From NCBI RefSeq assembly GCF_032854445.1, contig NC_088305.1, forward strand, positions 503,001 to 567,000: 64,000 bases of DNA, in the 5' to 3' direction. The stretch comes from Liolophura sinensis (Eukaryota > Mollusca > Polyplacophora > Chitonida > Chitonidae). The first letter of the stretch is position 1, and every line of letters starts with the position of its first letter. The notes under the pieces are model-generated. The model was given only the letters and a program-made list of their open reading frames with translations, was not told the DNA's origin and searched no databases. The position numbers and the translations under genes are program-made. Positions 41,401 through 53,400 of this stretch are shown here, piece after piece.

Positions 41401-44400
41401 TGGTGGTACAACGCTTGGTGTGCCTGGTGGTGGCAAAACACTTGGTGTACCTGGTGGTGATACAACACTTGGTGTGCCTGGTGGTGGTACAAGGCTTGGT
41501 GTACCTGGTGGTGGTACAACACTTGGTGTGCCTGGTGGTGCTATAACGCTTGGTGTGGCTGGTGGTGGTACTACACTTGGTGTGCCTGGTGGTGGTACAA
41601 CGCTTGGTGTGCCTGGTGGTGGTACAACACTTGGTGTGCCTGGTGGTGGTGGCATAACACTTGGCGTGCCTGGTGGTGATACAACAGTTGGTGTGCCTGG
41701 TGGTGGTACAACACTTGGGGTGCCTGGTGGTGATATAACACTTGGTGTGCCTGGTGGTGGCATAACACTTGGGGTGCGTGGTGGTGGTACTACACTTGGT
41801 GCGCCTGGTGGTGGTACAACACTTGGCGTGCCTGGTGGTGGTACAACACTTGGCGTGCCTGGTGGTGGTACAACACTTGGGGTGCGTGGTGGTGGTACAA
41901 CACTTGGTGTGCCTGGTGGTGATACAACACTTGGTGTGCCTGGTGGTGGTACAACACTTGGTGTGCCTGGTGGTGGTACAACACTTGGTGTGCCTGGTGG
42001 TAGTACTACACTTGGTGTGCCTGGTGGTGGTACTACACTTGGTGTGCCTGGTGGTGCTATAACGCTTGGTGTGGCTGGTGGTGGTACTACACTTGGTGTG
42101 CCTGGTGGTGGTACAACGTTTGGTGTGCCTGGTGGTGGTACAACGCTTGGTGTGCCTGGTGGTGGCAAAACACTTGGTGTACCTGGTGGTGATACAACAC
42201 TTGGTGTGCCTGGTGGTGGTACAACGCTTGGTGTACCTGGTGGTGGTACAACACTTGGTGTGCCTGGTGGTGCTATAACGCTTGGTGTGGCTGGTGGTGG
42301 TACTACACTTGGTGTGCCTGGTGGTGGTACAACGCTTGGTGTGCCTGGTGGTGGTACAACACTTGGTTTGCCTGGTGGTGGTGGCATAACACTTGGCGTG
42401 CCTGGTGGTGGCAAAACACTTGGTGTGCCTGTAGGTGGTACAACACTTGGTGTGCCTGGTGGTGGTACAACGCTTGGTGTACCTGGTGGTGGTACAACGC
42501 TTGGTGTGCCTGGTGGTGGTACTACACTTGGTGTGCCTGGTGGTGGTACAAGGCTTGGTGTGCCTGGTGCTGGTACTACACTTGGTGTGCCTGGTGCTGG
42601 TACTACACTTGGTGTGCCTGGTGGTGGTAACACCCTTGGTGTGCCTGGAGGTGGTACTACACTTTGTGTACCTGGTGGTGGTACAACGCTTGGTGTGGCT
42701 AGTGGTGGTATCACGCTTGGTGAAGGTGGTACTGTTGGTGATGTCTTATCTATTGGGATGAAACGAAGAACGGTTGAGGTGTGTTATTTAATTTTTTTTT
42801 AAAGAGATAAGAAATTTTTAGAAATTTACAGAGTTATCTGATGTCTTTTTAAGAGGTGTTGAAGAGTCAGATAAAGTTGCATATGTGCCGAATTTATAAT
42901 TTTAGATTTGTTAGACATGTAAGCGGTTATTTATGCTTAACTTACGGATATAGCAACCCAGAAAGTCTGTACGTAGGGACAGTGGTTGTCCTTTGTCGGT
43001 TGGTTGATAGTCCACTGGCTTAATACGAATTCCACTAACAGTGAGAGGTAGTGGAAGTTTTGTGATGACAATGGACATGGTGTCTGAGTTGGCGGCAAAT
43101 ATCTGAAAAGGAAGAGGAAAAAGGGAAGAAATGAGATCACTTTTCGAATGTGCTGAACATTGGCGATGCTTTCGTGAGCTTAAATATTGTGAACATGTCG
43201 TTTTTATACCTTGGCAAAATGTAACAGAACGAATATGTCGTTTTAATACCTTGTCAGAGTGTAACAGAACGAACAAATCATTTAGATACTTTATAAAGAT
43301 GTAACAGAATGAACAAGTTGTTCCAATACCTTGTCAGAGTGTAACAGAAAAAGTCAGTAATTCTCATACCTTGTCAGAGTGTAACAGAACAAGTCAGTCA
43401 TTCTCATATCTTGTCAGAGTGTAACAGAATAAGTCAGTCATTCTCATACCTTGTCAGAGTGTAACAGAACAAGTCAGTCATTATCATACCTTGTCAGAGT
43501 GTAACAGAACAAGTCATTCTCATACCTTGTCAGAGTGCAACAGAACAAGTCAGTCATTCTTATACCTTGTCAGAAAGTAACAGAACAAGTCAGTCATTCT
43601 CATACCTTGTCAGAGTGTAACAGTACAAGTCAGTCATTCTCATACCTTGTCAGAGTGTAACAGAACAAGTCAGTCATTCTCATACCTTGTCAGAGTGTAG
43701 CAGAACAAGTCGGTCTCATACCTTGTCAGAATGTAACAGAACAAGTCAGTCATTCTCATACCTTGTCAGAATGTAACAGAGCAAGTCAGTCATACTCATA
43801 CCTTGTCAGAATGTAACAGAGCAAGTCAATCATTCTTATACCTTGTCAGAGTGTAATAGAACAAGCTAGTCACTCTCATACCTTGTCAGAATGTAACCAG
43901 TACGCGTAATTTGAGTTCTCAAGTCGAAGTCTTACCCTGTCATCGCCGCTGTCGTCCAGCACGCTGATCCAGTCAGAACCTTCCTTGCGATATTCCAGTG
44001 TAAAAGCCGAAACGAAACCACCAAGGTTGCCACCACCCTGTGTTAAGATCTGCTTGAGAAGGACTTCGGAGCCGAAGTTGACCTCAAGTACAGGTTGAGG
44101 AGGTGTGCTCGCCAGCCAAGGTTTTCCATTGAGACGACCTAGCCCGCTCGCCGGGGCAGATCCAGAAGCAACGATACCATCGTCCAAAATCTCTCCGGAT
44201 TCCATGCCCAGCTTGTCCACACAAGAGCCTGAACAAGGGTTTAGTTTCAGAGTTTCAGAGTCTATTTGTTTATTTATTTTAACACCGTACTCAACAACAC
44301 TTTTCTGCCGTCAGTTTTATGGGTAGAGGAACTTGGGTCGCACGGGTAAGCCAGTGCTCTCTGCTAGTTACAAACGTCCAGACTTAAGCTACAGCTGTAC

Positions 44401-47400
44401 CAGCCTGTAAACCTACTGACCCTGTATGGACTGATGGACTAATGGGGCATTATGGTTGGAGGAAACCGCCCCGAGGGAAACACACTGTCATTCGCAAGTT
44501 GTTGACAGGCCTTCTCAAGTACGGCTGGTGAGGAAGTCTGCATAAGCTGGACTTGAACCCACAGCGACCGCATTGGTGAGAGGCTCCTGGGTCATTCCAC
44601 CGCGCTGGCAGACTAACCACCTCGGCCACGGAGACGCTTCCCGGCTTAATAGTTCGAATAGTTAATTGTCAACGGAGTAGGTATACACTGAGAGTAGCAT
44701 ACTCAAAAAGAACTGAAGATCTCCTTAAAAAAGTACCACATGTATTAAAGGGATTGGATATGAAATTACGTCATGTAAAGCCGATCTTCCAATAGTTTAG
44801 TAATTTACAAGGATCCATCTATCCATCAGCTTTCTTCTTAAAATTACCCATATGCATGTTAAAATTACCCATATACATCTTAAAATTACTCGTAGACCGT
44901 TCCTGGATGAGAGTTTTGTTAGAACAAAAATTTAAAAAAATCAGAACCACTTACCAATCGTGGTGGAAGGCATCGCTGTGATAAAAGAACAGTGATATAT
45001 CAAAAGATGTTAAACTACACTAATTACAGCAAATACCGGAGAGCGTGTTTTACTTATTTATATTTGCTTTTCTTTGATTGATGTTTTATGCCATGCTGAA
45101 GAATATTTCACGGCCTGCGTTACGGAGGTAGGAAACTGGGCAGAGCCCGTGTACAACACATGACCATCTTGTGGATGTTGACAGATGTTATCCATCACGT
45201 GTGTGATTTTTAGGACGAAACCATTACGTCTTAATGAACGACGATATATAGTAAGGAGGGCAGTTAATTTACCAAGCAGAATTGATATACTAGTATTGAT
45301 AGATTGATTTGTAAATTAAATTTACAGTGAAACCATGCGATAAATACACGCACGTTAAGAAACAGTGTTGAAATGGGCATGTTATCGAATTCATACAGTC
45401 ATCTGCATCTGTGTTTATTTCTTTTCTGACCTCTACAATTGAAAATCAAAACGTGTTTAATACTTACGAGAGACAGTTGTACCTGTAAACGAGATAAATG
45501 CGTTGTTTTACAATAAATGCGACCATGCCATTGAAACCTAGGCGAGGATCTGCCAGATACTTTTCATACAAATTATCTTCATTAAAAATCAATTTTGGGA
45601 TTCTTATAATAGCGCAAACGCAACCTCACTTTTCCCTCTCCAACCGACACTCAAATCTTCCAAAATTGTGTGTGAAAGTATATCGCGGGAAAGTGTTAGC
45701 CTGTAATCTAAATGTATTCTACCCTGGGGCTAACATTAATTCAGCTCAACTAATTTGGATATTTAACTTTATGTATGTTGATGTCTCGTATTAATTCAGT
45801 TGACTTTAGATTGATTTTGCAGCCTTTCGTCTTGACAAATAGCAGATGAAACAATGGCAAACTAGAGTATGGCGTGGAAAAGTAGAAAAATCAGACTGGT
45901 TTCGAGTAGCTTATATACGCTTCATAAATAAGCATGACACCTAAAGCCTTACCTGGTGCTAGTATCATGGAGTATTGGGACATTCAACACGTTAAGATTA
46001 TCGTAATAATATTTTGGAATATTAAATCTTCGTATTTACTGACTACTCCAAAAATGTTTTCATTGTACACTTTTCCAGCTTCTTACCACAGCCGATTTCG
46101 TCAGAAGTGTCGCCACATTGCGGTTGACCATCACAACGAGCAGAAGCGTCAACGCATTCACCGTCAGTGCAGACAAACGAGCCGGGCAGACAGGTGGTTG
46201 GCGTGTATCCAGTCGGGGTGACAACCACTGTTATGGTAGAGGTCGACACTACAAAGACATAATAACCAGTGTAGAGTTCAAAGCGACAATCACTGTGTGA
46301 CGCACACGGGAAATCATTGTAGCGAATGCAAATTAATACCACCAGATGGGAAATAACCCACGGCAGGACTGTAAAGACAAAATGTGCTGATCTTTGGTAT
46401 TTGGCATATATGCCAAAAAAGAGAAATGTTTTCAGGAAATAGATGTTTTGTTTTACATCTACCAGTTAGCACTAAAAGTGGTTGCACAAAGCTTGGCCTA
46501 CCGAATGGAGGTGGCGCAAAACTTGGAATGCCTGGTGACGATGGTGGCACGAATCTAAGAGTGCCTGGTTGAAGTGCTACAAGGATTGGTGCCTGGTGGT
46601 ACGCCAAGCTTTTGGTGTTGAAAGAATTGGTGTGCTTCGTGGTGGTGGCACAAGGCTTGGCGTAACTAATGGAGGTGACGTAAAGCTGGAGTGAATGGTG
46701 GTGGTGGCACAAAGCTTGGAGTACCTGATGGTACTCACACATTGTGTGACTAGTGGCGGTACAACTCTTGGTGTGGCTGGTGGTGGTACAAAGCTGGGTG
46801 TGACTGGTGCTGGTACAAAGCTTGGTTGTGTTTGGTGGTGGAAGAATGCTTGTTGTCTGGTTTTGGTACAACGACTGTTGTGACTGTTGGTGGCACAACG
46901 CTTGGTGTGCCTGGTGGAGAATAAATGCTTGACCTACCTGGTGTGCCTGGTGGAGAATAAATGCTTGACCTACCTGGTGTGCCTGGTGGTGGTACAACAC
47001 TTGGTGTGCCTGGAGGTGGTACGACGCTTGGTGTGCCTGGTGGTGGTACAACGCTTGGTGTGCCTGGTGGTGGTACGACGCTTGGGGTGCCTGGTGGGGG
47101 TACAACACTTGGTGTGCCAGGTGGTGGTACAACGCTTGGAGTGCCTGGTGGCGGTACAACGCTTGGTGTGCCTGGAGGTGGTACAACGCTTGGTGTGTCT
47201 GGTGGTGGTACAACGCTTGGAGTGCCTGGTGGCGGTACAACGCTTGGTGTGCCTGGTGGCGGTACAACGCTTGGTGTGCCTGGTGGTGGTACAACACTTG
47301 GAGTAGTAGTAACTGCAGAAGTTAGATGAAAACAATGGATAGAGGCAAGCATTCTTGCAATACATTTTCCTGGTTTGGAACATTGGATACACGGCTTAAT

Positions 47401-50400
47401 GTGCGTGTGCGAAGATATCTTGCACGTGGGTTTTAATACTGTGGATATAAAGTCATGACATCCGCAGTGTAAATGTGAGACAAGCAATCAACGCTTGCAG
47501 ACTCGGGAGTCTTGGTGTTGTATTTTATTTATTTATTTACTGTATGGTGTTATAACGCCGCACCATAGACTTCTTCACTATTACGATGGCGGTAAGTTTT
47601 GGGAAGGGGGTACAGATATGCCCACCATATTGGTGGGAGACAAGTGGAATTCAGTGAACGCCGGGTTGTGCAAACAGCCACACGAGTGATGTCAATCTTC
47701 TATTGCCCAGCAAGGCTGGACGCACAGTGAGAGCGGGGCAATCTACAAGTTCCCTTTCCAAGGCCGGGTTTGAACCCGCACCCTAGTGGGCCAGTGACCG
47801 AAAGGTGACATATTAATATGGCCGTCTCGGGGGGCATCTCAGGTGTCTTTAGCTTGGTAACCTTAGGAAGCTAAACTAAAAAAACATGCGGTTGTTGGAA
47901 TTGTCTGCTCCACAGTTACTATCCTTGCGATCTGACCGAACTGTTGATATAAGCAACGTTATAATATGGCGCAAGGAAACAACCTGTGAAGCTATATGCC
48001 TGTTTTCACCGTGGGGCGTATACTTTGTATTTAAATCTGAACGTTGTCATACCGTACAAAAAATCGCCTTGAGTTCTATGCAACTGCAATGAAATAATAA
48101 CAATGAAAAGTATAAGTAGTTAGTGTTTGGTTTCCATGACTGACACGCCGAGCTTACCTGGAGTGAAACATGCGCGCAACTCCACCTTCATAGCCACTGG
48201 CGTTGAGGGGTTAACTCTATCCGTAACCCTTATCGTGATCTCTTGAGCTAATGTTCCCGCGGGGAAGGTTACGACATCATCTCCACTAAACACCTGCAGT
48301 GGAACAAAATGCACATGATCTCGTTGATTTGTTTCTTTTACACAGGAGATCATTTTAATGCGTGAAGGATAAAAGGCGCATCAGAGAGGGCATGTCCACT
48401 TGTAATAAAATAATATGTAAATTTGCATTTTATGTGTAAGAAAGACAAGCCCTTATTTCACGTGTGCCTATATTTACTGAGTCAACGGTCAGGTATTTCT
48501 TCGCCCGAAGCAGAAATGGGCAAGATTGCGGACTCAAGCCGGTCCAAAACTGTGCAAAACACATCATAAAACAGAATAGAACATAAAGGTACACATAGTT
48601 TGGACCAACTTGTTTTACGCGAGCAATTTCCCCTGAATCGTGAAGATTTGAAGACGTCCAGAAGGGAAGACGTAAGCCATGCTGGTTATTAGAATCTGAA
48701 TGTTGAGTAAAAGGACTCACCCCATCTGGATTATCTGGCAAGGTAAACTTTGTGAATTCATCGTTGTCCTTGGTTTTGATTTCCAGAGTGTAGGTTTTGA
48801 CGTTGGACTCTTCTGACGTCGGTCTGATTTTAAAGGATCCGAGCTGGATGTCTTCGTCTTCGGACAGTTTCAGATTGATCACTGGTGTCTCTTCAGAACT
48901 GATCCATGGCTGTTCGGAAGAAGGTCGAAGAGACGATGAGTCTGGGTTTGCGTCATTGGTGGTGATGCTACCATCTGGCAAGAAGGCCGGATTGCCCATG
49001 CCTTCCAGTTCTAAGCAAATGGGTGCTTTTGTCGTACCTGGTGGTGATACAACGCTTGGTGTGCCTGGTGGTGGTACTACACTTGGTGTGCTTGGTGGTG
49101 GTACAACACTTGGTGTACCTGGCGGTGGTACAACACTTGGTGTGCCTGATGGTGGTACAACACTTGGAGTGCCTGGTGGTGGTACCATGCTTGGCGTGCC
49201 TGGTGGCGGTACAACGCTTGGTGTGCCTGGTGGTGGTACAACGCTTGGTGTGCCTGGTGGTGGTACAACACTTGGTGTGCCTGGTGGTGGTACAACGCTT
49301 GGTGTGCCTGGTGGTGGTACAACGCTTGGTGTCCCTGGAGAAATTCAAATATTTTTATCAGAATTACTTTCGCCCATCTCGACTGAAACATGCGAAAGAT
49401 ACTTAAGTACTTAAGTTATATTACATATTTTGTACTTATCTAATTTTTCCAGCTAGAGAATACAGAGAACATGGTTTGAATGTACTATCTCACCTTTGGG
49501 ATGAAAACAGGCCTTAAGTGACAATTCAGCTGTCACTACTTGTAGTCTGTCACTTGGAATGAAGATTATCTCAATCTTATATGCCGTTGTATCTTGTGGG
49601 AATTTCACACTCTCGCCAGGATTAAAAGTCTGTTGGAAGAGATTCAGTAAAAACATATCATAACTATACAAGGCATTTATCAGTCTTGTCCACATTACTC
49701 TACCCATCCCATTAAAAAAAAAGGTAGCACATGTAACAGAAATTCTGGCAAGCAGTGTTATATTGATCGGTAGTTTAAATCAACCACACAGTGGCCTGTC
49801 TGGCTGGACTGCATGGGTAATGCGCCTGACCATTTGCCACCTATCTCAATGTCTTTGGTGTTCTTGTTTTACACTCCATGTTGTAGTCTTTGTATATGGA
49901 GTGAGCATGGCGCATCCACGTCTTTATTAGTAGAGGAGAGGGAGGGGGGGGGGGGGGAGGAGGGGGCATAGACAGTAGTTAGGCGAGAAACTGTTGGAAG
50001 ATGTATACTGAATCCATGAACTACCGTACAATCAGGCCTTTTAGCTGCGTTAGTTTACCAGACTTGAACAGTTTTGAAGAGGAGGAAAAAGATAAATACT
50101 TCATTGTTCAGATTCTTACGCCACTTGGTCTGTTGTTCGGCAGGTACGGCAGTACAGAACCTTCTTTAGAGATCAAGCGGATACTGAACAGGTCAATGTT
50201 TTCCGCAGTGTCTTCTAGGACGGTAACTGAGCCGAGGGGTATATCTGACTCTGAGTCTAAGGTGATCACGACCGACGGAATGGGGTCGTTAGGAGCGGAC
50301 CGCCATGTATCGCCGCCAGGGCGCAGATTTCCGGCCATCTCCGGACTGCTAGATGTCTCAATCATGCTGTCCGTGATTGTAGCCGGATTGTCCATGCCTT

Positions 50401-53400
50401 CTTCCTTGCAGACAGGTGGCGCTGTGGTCGGGGTAACACTCGGTGTGCCTGCAGGAGGGATAATAGATATCGTTCCAGTGGATGGCAATAAACTTGATGT
50501 CGTAGGTGGCATTATTAAACTGGACGTTGTGGGTGGAGGCGCTATACTGGGGGTAAAGCCTTCGGGCGTTGAAGCTGAATAAATACCAGAATTAGACCGG
50601 CATGAGCTTAAAACAATCTCACTTAACTTTGGGATTTAAAACTAGAGCTCAAATACATAAGCTATTTCAATGACTTTCAACACTATCCTCCGTTTTCCTC
50701 ATATAGAACATGAAATTCATCTAGATTATGAGGAAACATGCCTGCCCTGTTCCTTACGGCTCCAGCAATTCTGTATTTTGAAACTTTTCCTGTCCAATGC
50801 CATATCCAGAGCTAATGATCCAACGTGAAACTCGAGATAAACTTAGATGTTAAATTTGACTACTTTTGTCTATATCATATGAATTACAAGGATTATCATG
50901 ACGCTAATTTCCATATATCCTGGTGGTTGTCGTTCATAAGAAATAATTTAAGCTTCAGAGGCTAAACTAAGCCAGTATATAAATGAAGAAAATAAATTAT
51001 CTCCCTTCCACCGTAACATTTCATCTGAAGAAAACTTTGTGAAAACCTATCAAGTTTGATATTTGTCGTAAGATTAGGAATTTAAACTAGTATTATATTG
51101 TATTGTCCCTCCAGTTTTGAGAATTTTCAGCTTCCACATACAGGATCAAATCGTCGGAAGGAGCTCCGGAATTATAAGACGACACGGATAACCGGTTTGG
51201 ATGAAATCGAGTTGGGTAAGAGTGCCAATCGATTTCTCCACTTACAGATTTTAAGAAAAAGTCATCAACATGTGAAATTGCTTGGAATACGACAAATATC
51301 GTTGAAATTCAGATTGTCATAATGTAAATCAACGTGTGTCGGACACGAGTGGTCATTAAAACACGACAAAGTCACTAATATATGTTGAAAAATTACAAGT
51401 ATGTCAAAAGAATCAATAAAACGGCAAAATATTTCCTGGGTTGTGTTGCATAAAACTCAGCTTCAAATGAATAAATGGTATCATCATTGCATCTGAATTT
51501 ATCATTCCGTACACAACTGGTTGCTGCATGATAAGTGAAGATATCTTTATGCACACGTTACTTTGATTTCCGAAGGAACATACTAGTATAGAATCAAAAG
51601 GAATAAACGCCTAACTAAAAGCTTCTTCATGGACTTCCATCACATAATGGGCAGGTTTCATGGAAAGCATTGGGCTAAGTGAGCCCTAAGCTACAATGAT
51701 ATCAGACATATGAAGAACACTTTGGGCTACTTAACATCCAGTGTACTTCACGAAAATGACTCCTGGCAGTAAAAATCTTATAGTTACAGATGTAAAATTC
51801 TAACTTCATTCTCATGAAAATGATACAAAGAAAAATTACCTGGAGTTGGTACTACGGTAGGGGTTGCCGGGGGTTCCACTACAGAAGGTGTGCCTGGTGG
51901 GGAGATCATACTTGGGGTGCCCATAGGTGGAGCTACACTCGGCATGCCTGTAGTGGCTGGAGGCGGGGCTCGGCTGGGTGTGGGCTGGGACGGGATCAGA
52001 CTGCCAGTAACTGGCGGTGGGACGACACTAGGGGTTCCTGCTGGTGCTATCACACTGCTGGGTGTAAGTAGACCAGCAGGTGGAATGATACTAGCAGGGG
52101 TAAATGAGGGGACCACATTAGGTGTACCCGGCGGAAGAACACTTGGTGTGCCAGGTGGATAGCCAGGTGTACCAGGTGGTGGTACAACACTTGGTGTGCC
52201 TGGTGGTGGTACAACGCTAGGCGTGCCTGGTGGCGCTACAAAGCTTGGTGTCCCTGGTGGCGAAGGTGTGGTAAATATAAAGGGAGGCAGAATACTTGGT
52301 GTACCTGGTGGTGGTACAACGCTTGGTGTGTCTGGTGGTGGTACAACACTTGGCGTGCTTGGTGGTGGTACAACACTTGGTGTGCCTGGTGGTGGTACTA
52401 CACTCGGTGTGCCTGGTGGTGATACAACGCTAGGTGTGCCTGGTGGTGGTACAACGCTTGGTGTGCCTGGTGGTGGTACTACGCTTGGTGTGCCTGGTGA
52501 TGGTACAAGGCTTGGTGTGGCCTGGTGGTGGTACAAAGCTTGGTGTACCTGGTGGTGTCACAACACTTGGTGTGCCTGGTGGTGGTACAACGCTTGGTGT
52601 GCCTGGAGGTGGTACCACGCTTGGTGTGCCTGGTGGTGGTACAACACTTGGTGTGCCTGGTGGTGGTACAACGCTTGGTGTGCCTGGTGGTGGTACAACA
52701 CTTGGTGTACCTGGTGGTGGTACCACGATTGGTGTGCCTGGTGGTGGTACAATGCTTGGTGTGCCTGGTGGTGGTACTACACTTGGAGTGCCTGGTGGTG
52801 GTACTACGCTTGGTGTGCTTGGTGGTGGTACAACACTTGGTGTGCCTGGTGGTGGTACCACGCTTGGTGTGCTTGGTGGTGGTACAACACTTGGTGTGGC
52901 TGGTGGTGGTACCACGCTTGGTGTGCCTGTTGGTGGTACCACGCTTGGTGTGCCTGGTGGTGGTACAACGCTTGGTGTGCCTGGTGGTACCACGCTTGGT
53001 GTGCCTGGTGGTGGTACAACGCTTGGTGTTCCTTTACAAAACATTAATGAAAAAATCAGAAAGAGAATTACTTTTATGTATATAAATCTTTTGCGATTCT
53101 GATATGCTTTTAGAGACGCTAATTCCCACATAGATCGAGCCTTTTTGTGTACAGTGGTGCATGAGAAGTATGGATCCAAAATGAGAAAGCTTACCTGGGA
53201 TTTTAGGGAAACATGCTTTCACGGACAGTTCAGCTTGTACTGGAGACGACATGTCTTTCTTGGCAAACACAATCTTGACTTTTTCGACCAAAGTGTCATC
53301 AGGAAAGCTGATCTCCTCCCCGGGCGTATACGTCTGTCAGAGGGAAGAAGATATATATGTATAGAATGTTTAGGTGGGTATTGATCTTCCTCTTCCTTCC

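Noticed and set aside
8400-42720. Collagen or elastin-like protein from the + strand Gly-rich frame
   Set aside because: GGGTTLGVP lacks the Gly-X-Y periodicity, and the strand is wrong according to flanking domains.
29999-42802. 4,267-codon + strand open reading frame
   Set aside because: Starts in the antisense of a discoidin half-domain and continues as antisense of the array; no domain or splice support.
44581-44640. Functional tRNA gene
   Set aside because: A and B boxes are present but the sequence does not fold as an intact tRNA by eye and is part of a repeated SINE.
46314-46937. Continuation of the coding array through to LDLa 9
   Set aside because: Several frame changes and stops; a phase-compatible donor at 46967-46973 removes it cleanly.
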